From assembly GCA_963691815.1 (NCBI GenBank), contig OY829645.1:7256401-7320400 (forward strand): 64,000 nucleotides of DNA, written 5' to 3'. The position numbers and the translations under genes were made by a program. The notes under the pieces were generated by a model. That model saw only the letters and a list, made by a program, of their open reading frames with translations. It was not told where the DNA came from and did no database searches. The stretch is from Echiichthys vipera (taxonomy: Eukaryota > Chordata > Actinopteri > Perciformes > Trachinidae). Each line of letters begins with the position of its first letter. Position 1 is the first letter of the stretch. Shown here piece by piece: positions 10,885 through 22,200 of this stretch.

Positions 10885-12140
10885 TTAAAGTTTCCTGCAG
10901 GGGAGCAAGTCATTCTCCATCATGGATGACAGCTTTGCCATCCTCCTCCTCTCTCCCACCATCTCCACAGAGTTGAGAGGGCTGCCCAGGACAGAGCTGG
11001 CCTTCCTAATCAGTCTGTCAAGTCTCTTCCCGTCGGCTGCAGAGATGCTGCTCCCCCAGCAAACAACTCCATGGAAAAAGGCTGATTCCATCACAGTGTC
11101 ACCCCAAAAGACCTTATCTCTTGAGTCTGCTCTGGCCTTTCTTGTAAAGTGCCTTTGTGTTGTGTCTCCAGTCCAGTTTCTTCTTCAGGTGAACACCCAG
11201 ATACTTATGAGATGTCACCATCGCGATGTCCTTACCATGTATGTTCCCCGGTGTTGGGGGTGGGTGGGTGGTGGGGGGGGGGGGGGGGGTGTTTGCCTGC
11301 GGAAATCCACCACCAGTTCTCTTGTTTTCCCCATATTGATCTGGAGGCAGCTCCGCTGGTACCAGTCCTAAGTCCTGTGTCAGTCCTCTGTACTCCTTAT
11401 TGTCCCCCTCTGTGATGAGGCCGACAATTGCAGAGTCGTCAGAGAACTTCTGCAGGTGACAGGTGGGTGTGTTATGTGAAAAGTCTGCAGTGTAGAGGGT
11501 GAAGAGGAACGGACCCAGGACTGTTCCCTGCGGGGCCCCCAAACTGTAGACAGCCATGTCCGACACACAGTCCCCTGTCCTCACATACTGTGGACGGTTG
11601 GTGAGGTAGCACAAAATCCAGTATGTGAGGTGACAGTCCACTCCTGCGGGCTCCAGCTGCAGGCTGTATTGTGTTGAAAGCACTGGAGAAATCAAACAAG
11701 GACCAGCCGCTCCAGAGTCTTCATCAGGTGGGATGTTAGTGCCACCGGCCTGTAGCTGCTGAGCTCCTTGCGGTGTGGCGTCTTTGGGGCAGATACCACG
11801 CAGGATGTTTTCCACAGCTGGGACAGGTTGAAGCAGGGGGGAATGTGTGCTGTAGGGTGTGGGTGCGAGGGTTGGGTTGATGGGTTGGGCAGTGGGGGGT
11901 GGCTGCATGCCTAGTGCTGTAGAGAGGGAGGTGGAGATGTGGGGTGAAAGCAAGGGGGCTGCAGCATGGAGGACTGGGCAGGGGGACAGATGACTGATCA
12001 AATCTGTTGAAGAATAAGTTCAGGTCATTCGCCCACTTTTGGTCCCCCACGGCCTGGGAGTTTGGTTCCATATGGCCAGAGATGGTTTTAAGGCCTCTCC
12101 AAATTCTGCTGCTGTTATTCTGCTGCAGCTGATCCGCCGC
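10885..12140 (-). pseudogene. LINE C ORF2, reverse transcriptase remnant with FSDD box
   Basis: The main frame (11114-12001) begins in the spacer after LNLFFNRFDQ and retains NRPQYVRTGDCVSD, GAPQGTVLGPFLFTLYTADF and CHLQKFSDDSAIVGL. The usual FADD catalytic box therefore reads FSDD: both aspartates are kept but alanine is replaced by serine. The fingers are scrambled by deletions and frameshifts. SHKYLGVHLKKKLDW follows, then a break, and the tail VCWGSSISAADGKRLDRLI resumes at 10885-11094. A long poly-G/C run near 11272-11290 lies inside the coding region and probably marks slippage. Confidence 0.75.
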
Positions 12141-12569
12141 TCACTCATCCATCTTATTGGGGAGAGATCTCACATTCCCCATGATGATGGACGGGAGGAC
12201 GGGCCTGTATATCCTCCTCCTGGCGCAGCATAAAGCCCCAGCATGACTCCCCCTTCTCCTCCTCTTCAGTTCACAGGGAACATCGGGTCTTTCGTTGGGC
12301 AGCACCGCTGTGTTGTGGAGCATCAACAGCTGATCCCTACTGTAAACAATAGGGTCATGGCTGCGACCGCGGTCCCCAGACACAGATGTGAAAAATGCAG
12401 AAAACAAAAGAAGAAGAAGTAAATATGGCGACTTTGGTCTCCATGGTGCACCGGCACATTCAAAAAACCAAACACCTAAAAAAAAATTAAAAGTATGAAA
12501 AAACACAAAAGTAGAAGGGAAAGAGCTCAACTGTGAGTGAGAGCTGCTGTAACAGGCTGCCACTAGCAC
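12141..12569 (-). pseudogene. LINE C ORF2, N-terminal segment (endonuclease deleted)
   Basis: The frame opens at 12569 with a hydrophobic N-terminus, then IVYSRDQLLML (compare TVYSRDQLIAL in LINE B), a basic LKRRRRGSHAG stretch and MGNVRSLPNKMDE, the invariant start of the endonuclease. It then stops. The next recognisable sequence (from about 12110 downward) is the linker RIWRGLKTISGH. Nearly the whole endonuclease, including its ETW, GDFN and SDH motifs, is deleted. Confidence 0.8.
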
Positions 12570-12585
12570 GGCACCATCTTAGATT

Positions 12586-12783
12586 AATGCACATATAATT
12601 GTGTATAATTAGCATACAATGGAAATTTATGGAGTGCTTCCTTATAATATTTCCTAAGGGAAGCAAATATAAGGTGAATAAAATTGGTTCAAGGACAGAA
12701 CCCTGTGGAGCTCTGTGACTAACTTTAGTGTACATGGAGGATTTGTCATTAACATGTACAAACTGAGGTTGATCTGATAAAGA
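12586..12783 (-). mobile_element. L2 LINE fragment (upstream half of a split copy)
   Basis: The minus strand encodes QFVHVNDKSSMYTKVSH, then APQGSVLEPILFTLY and LPLGNIIRKHSINFHC. This is the RT palm of an L2/Maui-type LINE, closely matching the copy at 31111-33043. It is truncated at about 12783 and stops at about 12586, where LINE C begins. Confidence 0.8.
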
Positions 12784-14784
12784 GGCTTAAATTATGCTGT
12801 GTGGCTGTCAGTTATAGCATAAATGGAATATATAGATATGAGATGTGTTCCCCCAATGCATATTTTAATAACTGTCTTGCTTCAAACGTCACAGTTACGA
12901 TTGAAAAGAATCAACCGCTAGTTTTCTACCCGGAAGTGATTTGTTGTTAGCGCGACATCACTGTGATTCAGTCTATACTGAAGTTTCATTCAGTATAGTC
13001 AAACTTCACATTATGTTGTAATAATTTCCTAAAACTGTTTTGTTGACTTCTCTCTGGAAGTTGTCTTGGGCACAACCTTGTACGTTTGACTTTTTATAAG
13101 AGAGCTTTCCTTTTCTCACCACAGTATCTCATGTTACTCTGATGATTTAACCATGAGTATTTCATGTGCATCCAATTACTAAATTACCATTGTCAAGAAA
13201 TGTTACTGATCCCACACAGGCTGCTCTAGTGTATGATCTCCAACAACACAGGGGTTGTTCATAGACATGTATTTCCGTGTTTAGAACAGACTTTAATATT
13301 TGTGCACAGCTGATTCCTAATTATCCCTCCATAACATATCCAGATGTTGAGGCTCAGAATGTTCTGATGTGACTGCAGAGCTGGTGTCACGTGAGCTCTA
13401 CCCATCAGCTGCTGCCTGTTCTGGTGGCTGGGTTTAGGCTGTGCAGCTATTAAACAGGATCAGCATCTGGTAGAGCATCGGCGTGTTGGCAGCTCCCCAT
13501 GTTCTCCCTGACCCTGTGTCACCTGCTCACCCTGGATGCATGTAGATGAGCCAGATGACACAGTGGTGTTAGGCTACAGTGTCACTGTCATTAGAAAGGA
13601 GGTCAAAACCATGTAATGACTTTCATGCTAAAAAGCTTGCTTCCTGTCAGCAGTGCCACAGGTCATCAGATGTGTCCTAATCATCATGGGACTGGCTATT
13701 TACTCCGGCCAGACAATGTCAGGGCAGCATCTAGCTCTGAGTAACTAAGTACATGAGCACATGAAAACATTTTTACATGAAACTTTGAAAAGAGGTGGAA
13801 TCTCCTAGCAGTAGAGAATGAGGCACATGCAGCGGAGTGCGCTTGCTAGCTAACGTAGCATTAGATGTGTCGACTACCCATACAATTACTGGAGGTAATG
13901 CTATGTGGCGAATTTAATTGAGGTAGCTTAGTGCTCTATGGTCAAAACATACTATAAATAACTTTAGCGTGCTGAACATTGGAGCTTATCATCTTAGCCC
14001 ATTGCAGTAAACTGGATGAAATATCATATGAAGAAATTAGGTCTCTTCTGGATTATGGTGTTGCATAAGGGCATGTAATGAGAAAATTGTGCTGTGTGGC
14101 AGAAAAAAACTGATGTATTGCCTTTCTGTGGGTTTGAACATTGTTGAAACATTTGGGATAATTTATGTACACAACTGTATGGTCAGGGAATTAAGGATGG
14201 AGATATGTGAAGGTGTGTCCATATTATGCATTTATCACTTCTGACAGTGAATGATTCCTTGTGATTTTGGTGACCCTTTCCCCTAGCCCTAAAATTGATA
14301 CAAAATACTTTAGTGATCAGAATTATTCTTCACAGAGTAGGAAATATTTTCTTTTCAAACCCTTTTTAATCTTTATTCTTGGATGTCATATGACATCAAT
14401 TCCTGATATTAGATAGGATTGGTGACTAGTTACACTCCATTTACATCTTCAGTCTAACATTGCCTGCACTCTAACCTATTTACATGAGGGAGGGAGATTT
14501 CATTTAATCTAACCAAAATAATTCTTGTTTGAACCGGCTAACTGCCATTTTTTGACTACTTGAATAGACAGGGTTTTCCTTGCTATGATATGACTAAGGT
14601 GTGGCGCCTAAGTGTTTTTACCCACTGGCCAAACCACACATATATAAACAACATACATGATGCACACACAAGTCAGCTGCAGCCCATAAGCAGCTTGGAT
14701 AGACGGATCAGTTTAATTTATTCCCTATGACTGACAGTCCAGTGAGGTAGAGAGAGGGAGGTGTGTTTGTGTGCGTGTCTTTGT

Positions 14785-14834
<50 letters not shown>

Positions 14835-15673
14835 TATGTACAGTTTACTTATCAGTAAATAAATTGCAGTTACAGCTCCACAAGACCCAAGCCAAGGATC
14901 CATGTCTTGTAGGGTTGCCAACTTTGTCATTATAAAAGGTGGCCTGCAGCAGCAATGTGAGTATGATTTTGTGTGAATATACAGTATTGTTTTGAGGCAT
15001 TTGTCATAATGATAGCAGTTTTGCAGTGGAATAAAATAGCAGCTACTCAGAATGTGCACCCTCAGTCTGTACACAAAAAGTGGTGGGGAATAAATTATTA
15101 ACTTCTTATTCACTCAGACTATACAAAAGTTGGAAAACAAAACATTTAAACAAAAATAGAGGGAAAGAGGGGCTTACCTCCAATCAGGGTTGATTTGTGT
15201 GAAGTGTGACAAAACAAGAAGTGACTGTTTAGTGTAAACAACATGGCCGCTTCCGCAGATGAGCACAGCTATCGAGCAAGCCGCTTGCTAACAATTTGTT
15301 GTCTGTGATCCTTCTGTTAGTATATGGACCGGGCACCTGAAATTGTGCCTTTTATCTGTAAAACTTGCGTTACTCAAACGGCAAATAGCCTTTACCGTCA
15401 TGTTGTTTACTTTCTGAGCTTTGCCCCGATGCTCTGAGTACGTCATATGCTTTGTTGATCTTATTGGTTGATTTGGACCGTATGTTGGTGATAGACAGAT
15501 GGTTTATCAGTACCCAGTATTTTCGCCCCTTCCCAAAAGATCTCCAAACGAGAGTTCTCGGATGGATATGCTGAGACAATGAGAATCAATCCATCTGGTG
15601 GAGTCAGGCTACCGTTTGTCAGCAACAGTAGAGCCAGAGAAGACTACGGTTGAGCCTATCTGGCTATTAAGTC
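12784..15673. other. Unannotated intergenic DNA
   Basis: No gene, RNA or recognised mobile element was seen. The only clear structure is the (GT)n tract annotated separately. Confidence 0.5.
14790..14833. repeat. (GT)n microsatellite
   Basis: Pure GT dinucleotides run for about 44 bp, with imperfect GT/GC extension upstream to about 14761. Confidence 0.95.
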
Positions 15674-15969
15674 TGATGTAACACCCTTTCAAAATAAGAT
15701 TTCCGGGTCCAAACGCTCCGTTGAAACAAAACAGACACAACAGCCGAACATGTGAACAATAACGATCACCTCTAACGTCAGTTAGACATCTTTTTCATCC
15801 ATAAGAAAGAAAGTAAAATGACAATTACGTTGTTTTTAAAAAAAAAAACTCAGATCTGTTCAAACAACAGGGAACATGGCACTGCTGCATTGTAAAAATA
15901 CAAGGCTTGGACCGGCTTGGACCTGGAAATCATATCATATCAAATCATATTTTGAAAGGGCGTTATGTC
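15674..15969. mobile_element. MITE-like inverted-repeat element, about 0.3 kb
   Basis: The left end reads GATGTAACACCCTTTCAAAA and the right end, reverse complemented, reads GACATAACGCCCTTTCAAAA. Similarity continues inward through AAGATTTCCGGGTCCAA versus ATGATTTCCAGGTCCAA once a short TGATA repeat on the right arm is skipped. It has no coding capacity. The structure fits a non-autonomous DNA transposon; the superfamily is not assigned because the exact ends and target duplication are unclear. Confidence 0.6.
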
Positions 15970-16602
15970 ACAAACAGCTGGATATGACGGGCGCAACTTG
16001 GTTGCGATTGGCCAGTGAGTGCTGTTTATGTAAACACACACAGGTTTCCCATGTGTCCTAGAAAACCTGGACATTTAGAGACTAGTTTTCCAGTCATGGA
16101 AACACCTGGAAATGTATCAGATTTCCTGGGAATAATCTGTTGTCCTAGAAAATTATAATATTGTATTTTAGCCCCTCACTCAGATCACCTACATAAACCT
16201 AGATGCATATTATTTTTTGAAACTTGACTTGTTGGATAGATGGCTCAGTATGACACTATAAAGTGGATTTACCAGACAAAAATAGCAGGAAGGACTTTCA
16301 GCGATATTTCCTGAGTAAAGTCTATATTTTTTCTGTGCTGCGGATGGGTTTAATGTGTCAATATTTGGCCTACCAGTAAATTATATGACCGTCTGAGAGC
16401 ATGTGCTGTCCACTGTTCTGAACAAAAATTCCTAGAAATGTCCCTGAAAGGGAGTTCTTAAAAGGAGTGGGAACCCTGACGAAGCCTGAAAACAGCTAGA
16501 CAACAGCATTTGTCTGGCCACAGCGCTCACTGGATTGTTTTGTCAGTCAAGAGACTGCAATTTCATGTTTCTTATGCCAGGCAAATCAGAGTTGGAAGAT
16601 TC
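15970..16602. other. Unannotated intergenic DNA
   Basis: No gene or recognised repeat was seen between the two MITE-like elements. Confidence 0.45.
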
Positions 16603-16605
16603 TAA

Positions 16606-17201
16606 AGCCCAGTTCGAACCAAATATTTGCAACGCAACTGTCAATTGTCATTGTGAATCTAGCCGGCTGAAGTCGTCGCCAGCGAATCATCTTCAAATCT
16701 CCAGGTTTTAGAACATAACACACGTCACCTGTTTCAACAGCCAATCAAGTCTGAGCAAAGTCACTGGTCTGAGAAAAGGCCGTTATGAACGGAGGCTCAA
16801 TGAGGGTGTGTGTGTGTGTGAGAGAGAAAAAGAGACTGAGAAAGAGAGGGTCGAGCAAGCAATACAATGAATAAGGAGAGCGGGCGCAGTAATCCAGAAC
16901 AAAGCAGTGAATCAGGGAAATAAAACGATACTTTCTCTGTTTCATCTTTATAGAAATTCAGCTGTAGCGAGTAAATTCACTTTCTCTGTCCTCATTTATA
17001 TTTTATAATGCTACAAATTATATCCAGCTATGAAAAAAGACTGAAAAGTCAGAGGTTAGAACGGATGTACAGAGTTGTTGCTATGGTGATGATACACTGT
17101 TTTGTCTCGTCGCATTGGTCTGAACGGGTAGGTTTTAGAATGTTGCAGACCTGAACGTTGCAAGTTTCAACTCATTGCAAATCTTTGGTTTGAACTGGGC
17201 T
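16606..17201. mobile_element. MITE with PIF/Harbinger-like ends (TAA target duplication)
   Basis: The element begins AGCCCAGTTCGAACCAAA and ends with the reverse complement of AGCCCAGTTCAAACCAAA. The inverted repeats continue for about 30 bp with few mismatches (ATTTGCAACG versus ATTTGCAATG). Direct TAA trinucleotides flank it at 16603-16605 and 17202-17204. A 3-bp T-W-A duplication is the usual signature of PIF/Harbinger elements. There is no transposase inside, so it would have relied on an autonomous relative. It contains a short GT/GA-rich stretch (16806-16850). Confidence 0.7.
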
Positions 17202-17204
17202 TAA

Positions 17205-18459
17205 GGTCTTGAACCATGCAACTTTAGTCTACCACCATCCTCAGGACAGGGTAGCCTACACTGATTTTTAGAAAGATCAAATTCAGCAGAGGCTGAGATT
17301 TCTTGAAGTTTAGTCTCTAGTTTCATGGATCAAGCTCCAGAATTGCTGAACCCTTTTTCTCCCTCCATAATATGACTCATTAGTCATCTTTCAAACTCAT
17401 CAGTTTATAATGCAGCCCCTCTGTTGACATGACTGGATTCCAAACACAATCATAGATAACCTTGATAACATTATGCAACTACTTTCACAGGTTGAGGTAA
17501 TCCTCATGATTGGCAAATTGGCTTTGATGTGTATGATCGAACAAGTGTCCCTTTGACGACCGTATGACCTTTTCTCGTGTCTTTGTCATGATGCACTTGA
17601 CAGTAAGCTTCCAGGAATTCATGAACACATCTTTTGTCCATCTGTAGTGTTCTGTCATGTTGTCGTTGTTGGAATGGTTGCATCTGCCACATCTAAAATA
17701 AATCTTTATCATCAGCAGCCCTAACGTCTAAAGAGCTGTGTAAACTATGAGTTTGCATCCTCCACCTTCAGTCTTATTGTTTACTTATCTTTGCACAGCA
17801 GAATATTAAAGTTTTGTCCATGGAGTACAGGTATTCTTGGGATTATTAGCGAGGGAAAAGTTTTATTTACTGACAGTGGTGTCAGGCAGTAATGTAACAC
17901 TTCTCTAGAAGGACTCATGACTCTACTTCTGCTGTGATTAACATCCCCCCTTTTCCCTATCAAACTTCTCCCAGCTACTGCAAACCTCGTCATAACGTGA
18001 CAGGGCCCCACCTCAGAACAATTCCAGATCCCAGCCTGACTATTCTTCTTTTTCTCGGTTCTTTGTGTCTGTGTGTGTGTGCCTTCACTTGTATCTCTCT
18101 GTTCCTGCTCCCCTGTAGCAGTCCGGAGAAGATGTGTAGCCATAAACGATAAAGCTGATTTCTTTTTCTACTGGCTTTCCCACTCAAGCTCAAGCATCTA
18201 GTAAATCCCAATGCTGCATCAAAAATCTCAACGTGCCGTTCCTGTGAGTGTGTGTCTGTGTGTGTTTGTAGGGCGGGGGTGGATTAGTGGAGTTGGCACT
18301 AGGCGGTATTGAGCAGAGGTAATGAGACAACTCATAATGACATAACGTAATGACAACTACAAGGGTCAAAGCAGCCCCCAACACCGACATACAGTATGCA
18401 CATTATGCAAGCTTGTATTTGTGAACAAGTACACACACACAACCACACACAGAAGAGAC

Positions 18460-18461
<2 letters not shown>
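17205..18461. other. Unannotated intergenic DNA
   Basis: No gene or recognised element was seen. The short frames here lack any familiar domain. Confidence 0.45.

Positions 18462-18538
<77 letters not shown>
18462..18538. repeat. (GA)n microsatellite, left flank of the LINE pair
   Basis: This is an uninterrupted 77-bp GA tract. It abuts the 5' end of the LINE at 18539. The same dinucleotide, in the same register and strand, reappears at 22181-22200 and 26934-26962, suggesting that one ancestral (GA)n tract was split by two LINE insertions. Confidence 0.95.
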
Positions 18539-18541
<3 letters not shown>

Positions 18542-18543
<2 letters not shown>

Positions 18544-21500
18544 GATCTGGTACAAGACGAACCTCACCCACTCAATTGAATTGCTCAATTGCCCCAGAAT
18601 AGGCCCAGAATCAGATCTAATCAACGCACAAGGAGACAGACATATACCTGGCCAGATCAACATCCCCTCTCCTTCGCACAAAAACAGGAACAACTTCGAC
18701 AAAACTGTCAACAGAAATGGGCAGCAACTGCTGCAGTTGTGTCGCACGCTGGGTCTGTACATCGTCAACGGTCAGCTTCGAGGGGACTCCTTTGGTCTCT
18801 ACACTCACAGCTCTCCTCTTGGCAACAGCACTGTGGACTACAGTATTACAGACCTGGAGCCTTTCAGTGTAAGAGCATTCACCGTCAGCCCCCTCACACC
18901 CTTATCCGATCACAGCAAAATAACCCTATACCTTAGGAAGACACCAACTGACCCCCATGTAGCAGAGCCCGGTAAACTCAACCCCTCCAAACAACCCTAT
19001 AGATGGACGAGTAATAGTAAGGATGACTACCACAGAGCCATCGGTCATCCAGCAGTCCAATCCCAATTAGATCATTTTATCACCACCTCCTATCCCCACA
19101 GCACTGACGGCCTGAACCAGGCTGTGCAGGATATTAACTCCATATTTGACAGCACAGCATTGCTCTCCAATCTGAAACAATCTGAGTATCAAAGTTCAAA
19201 CTCAGCTAACGAAAAGTGGTTTGACTCTGACTGCAGGTGTCTGAGAAAAACACTCCAAAATTATCCAATGAGAAACACCGACAACCTGACAATCATGAGC
19301 TCCGCCTCCAGTACTGGGAAGCATTGAAATCCTATAGAAAAACACTGAGAGCTAAGAAGGAGCAGCATGAACAGCGTCAGCTTGAAGAAATTGAGGAGTC
19401 CATTGACTCAAACAATTTTTGGAAAAAATGGCATTCATTCAACAAATCAAATAAGGAAGAATTGGCTATTCAAAACGGGGACATATGGAAGAAACATTTT
19501 GAAAATCTATACAGTGCAATCACACTGGATTCAGACCAAAATCATCTGCTTAACAAATTAGAAAACCTGGAATCAATCATTAAAGACAATCAAAATCCTT
19601 TAGATTATGAGATGAATGAAGGGGAACTGCTGGCTAAGATCCAGAACCTGAAGCCCAGGAAAGCAAGTGGCCCTGATGGCATCTTAAATGAAATGCTCCA
19701 GTTTAGCAGCCAGAAAATCAAGACTGCCATGTTAAAATTATTCAATCTCATCCTCAACATTGGACATTTTCCTGACACCTGGAGCCAAGGGCTCATCACT
19801 CCAATATTCAAAAGTGGAGACAAATATGATCCAAACAATTACAGAGGCATATGTGTCAGCAGCAACCTGGGGAAGTTATTCTGCAGCATCTTAAACAGTT
19901 GACTGCAAAACTTCCTCAGGGAGCACAAAGTCCTGAACAAGAGTCAGATTGGTTTCACACCACAACACAGAACCACTGACCACATCTACACCCTGCACAG
20001 CCTCATCCAGAAACACATCAGAATCAGAATCAGGAATCAGGTTTATTGCTAAGTATGTTGGACATACAGAGAATTTGACTCCGGCTTATGCTTTTCTCAC
20101 AGTTTCCAAACATTTAACAGGACAAACCTAAACATAACAATAACAATAACATTTACATAACAATAACAGAACAATAACAGAACAACACAGAACAATAATT
20201 TAAGATAAAAAATAGAGGTAATATTAAAAATAGGTTATCAAGTAAATATGAGAAATTTAAAATAGAAAGATAAAATAATTGTGCAAAGTAAAGTGACCAG
20301 GCTGTTATAAATATCTTTGTTATATCCACCACAACAACAACAACACCATCTTCTCTTGTTTTGTAGATTTCAAGAAAGCATTTGACTCAATTTGGCATCA
20401 TGGCCTGTTTCTGAAATTACTAGAAAAAGGTATTGGAGGAAAAATCTACGACATTATCAAGACAATGTATATAGATAACAAATGTGCTGTCAAAATTGGA
20501 ACTAGGGAAACAGACTTCTTCCCCCAAAGTAGAGGAGTGAAGCAGGGCTGCAGTCTGAGCCCCACCCTGTTTAACATTTACATAGACGAACTGGCCAAAT
20601 CCCTGGAAGAGTCAGAGATCCCTGGTCTCACCCTCTCCGACACAGAAGTCAAATGTTTAATGTTTGCAGATGACCTAATACTGCTCGCTCCATCAGAGGA
20701 GGCTCTACAAAAGCAGCTAGATCACCTGCAAAAGTTCTGTCAGACCTGGGCCCTGACCGTAAACCTGGAGAAGACAAAAGTCATGGTTTTTCAGAAACGA
20801 CGCAAGAGTCAGAAACATCCCCACAGGTTCCACCTGGACTCTACGGACATAGAATACACACACAGCTACACATATCTAGGACTAAATATCACATCGACGG
20901 GAAATTTCAATCTGGCCATTAAAGATCTCAGAGACAAAGGCAGAAGAGCTTTCTGGACTATAAAAAAGTCTTCAAACATCGACATCCCTGTCAAAATCTG
21001 GATCAAAATATTTCAATCCATAATTGAACCAATCATATTGTATGGTAGTGAAGTGTGGGGCCCTCTCATGAACCAAGACTTCCAAAAATGGGACAAACAC
21101 CCAATCGAAAGCTTTCACACTGAGATCTGCAAAATCATCCTCAAAGTTCACAGGAACACCCCCAACAATGGATGCAGAGCTGAACTGGGCCAATTCCCCC
21201 TTTTAATTCGGATCCAAAAAAGAGCAATAAAGTTCTACCAACACCTCAGTGAGCCCAGCTCCTACCACTACAAAGCCCTACAATGCCAAGAGGAGAGCAA
21301 AGGAGGGAGTCCCCTCAGCCAGCTGGTCCACAGGCTGAACTCCAACAGCACCGGGCACCAAGACCGCCCTCACACTATACAGACCCACCAAATTATAGCA
21401 AAAGAAAAAGACAATTACATCGACTATTGGACATCCACAACCAAAACCCAAAGCAAACTTCAATGCTATTTGGCCCTAAACAGACAATACTCCATGGCAG

Positions 21501-21874
21501 ATTATCTGAGCTCTGTAACTGAGCCCAGACTGAGGAAAACGTTGACCATGTACAGACTCAGCGACCACAGTCTGGCCTTAGAGAGCGACAGACACAGACA
21601 GACCTGGCTATCCAGAGAGGAACGGCTGTGTCGCTTCTGTCCACACAGACAGGTGGAGACAGAGCAACACTTCCTGTTGTACTGTGACACATACACTGAT
21701 CTCAGAACCCTGATATGCACTAAATTCACAGGTTCAACTCCAGACTTCCCCAAACTATCAGACCAAGAAAAACTACAACATTTACTGGGAGAAAAAAGTG
21801 GCACTGCTGTAGATGCAGCGAGATATGTGAATGCCTGCCACAGGAGAAGAGACGACCTGCACAACAACACCTGA
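18542..21874 (+). pseudogene. I/Nimb-like ORF2: endonuclease C-terminus and reverse transcriptase
   Basis: Segment 1 (18542 to about 19258) is the end of an APE-type endonuclease, with STVDYSITDLE and LSDHSKITLYL (catalytic SDH). A one-base deletion in the A-run near 19257 moves reading to the frame of 19237-19902. That frame carries RKASGPDGILNEML, WSQGLITPIFKSGD and NYRGICVSSNLGKLF. A TGA at 19900 replaces Arg (SRLQNFL), a CGA-to-TGA change typical of CpG decay. After TDHIYTLHSLIQKHI, an insertion at 20020-20326 intervenes. Removing it rejoins HHNNNN and VDFKKAFDSIWHHG in frame. The last part (20465-21874) has FADDLILL (catalytic pair) and, near the C-terminus, CRFCPHRQVETEQHFLLYC, a zinc-knuckle-like motif. 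No RNase H was recognised. Confidence 0.85.
20020..20326 (-). mobile_element. LINE 3'-end insertion with (GATTCT)n tail
   Basis: This is a 307-bp insertion in the I/Nimb-like ORF. On the plus strand it begins AGAATCAGAATCAGG-A-ATCAGGTTTATTG, so on the minus strand it ends CAATAAACCTGATTC followed by short GATTCT repeats. This is a 3'-terminal signature seen in many fish non-LTR copies. Deleting it restores the host reading frame exactly. Host bases ATC occur at both junctions, giving a possible short target duplication. It is AT-rich with no frame of its own. Confidence 0.8.
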
Positions 21875-21937
21875 CATGATTTCCTCCACATGAACCAGCT
21901 GATCCTGACTGAGTTCCTACCTGCACACTGATATGCT

Positions 21938-22080
21938 GCTTATTATTGTTATTGTTATCATCATCATTATTATTATTATTATTATTGTTATTGTTATCAT
22001 TATTATTATTATTATTGTTGTTGTTATCATCATTATTATTATTGTTGTTATTATCATCATCATCATTATTATTATTACTT
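21938..22080. repeat. (ATT)n-rich simple repeat
   Basis: Interleaved ATT, GTT and ATC trinucleotides lie within the 3' UTR of the I/Nimb-like LINE. The open frame across it encodes only Ile/Val runs and is not a gene. Confidence 0.9.
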
Positions 22081-22180
22081 TTTTCTATAATTCTGTAGCT
22101 TTGGCAATATTGTGAACCACAGTCATGCCAATAAAGCTAGTATAAAATAATAAAGCTTGTTGAAATTGAAAATTGAAATT

Positions 22181-22200
22181 GAGAGAGAGAGAGAGAGAGA
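22181..22200. repeat. (GA)n microsatellite between two LINEs
   Basis: Ten GA units lie exactly between the tail of the I/Nimb-like LINE (ends 22180) and the 3' end of the Tx1-clade LINE (starts 22201 on the plus strand). Confidence 0.95.

Larger units (their letters stand above)
10497..12585 (-). mobile_element. LINE C: CR1/L2/Rex1-like non-LTR retrotransposon inserted in L2
   Basis: This is a minus-strand element with a 5' end at about 12585, an ORF2 from 12569, a 3' UTR (about 10497-10880) and a short-repeat tail: the plus strand shows AAGATAAGATAAGATATTCC at about 10495, so the element ends in (ATCTT)n. It interrupts an older L2 copy whose halves flank it exactly (12586-12783 and 10150-10496), so C is the younger of the two. 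About 60-80 bp of L2 are missing at the junction. Large internal deletions have removed most of the endonuclease and part of the RT fingers. Confidence 0.8.
18539..22180 (+). mobile_element. I/Nimb-like non-LTR retrotransposon in (GA)n
   Basis: This is a 5'-truncated LINE. It starts inside the endonuclease, carries the complete RT region and a 3' UTR with an (ATT)n-rich tract (21938-22080), and ends in short TTGAAA-type repeats (about 22159-22180). Both ends lie directly against (GA)n. The family is distinct from LINEs A-F: RT motifs GVKQGCSLSPTLFNIY and FADDLILLAPSE, and a C-terminal CCHC-like motif (CRFCPH...HFLLYC). I place it tentatively in the I/Nimb group; the exact clade is uncertain. 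It carries one frameshift, one nonsense codon and one 307-bp insertion. Confidence 0.8.

Noticed and set aside
14718..15113. 131-codon minus-strand frame
   Set aside because: Its core is a His-Thr run from the (GT)n microsatellite.
18332..18768. Ser-Leu repeat frames as low-complexity secreted proteins
   Set aside because: They read through the (GA)n tract on the opposite strand.
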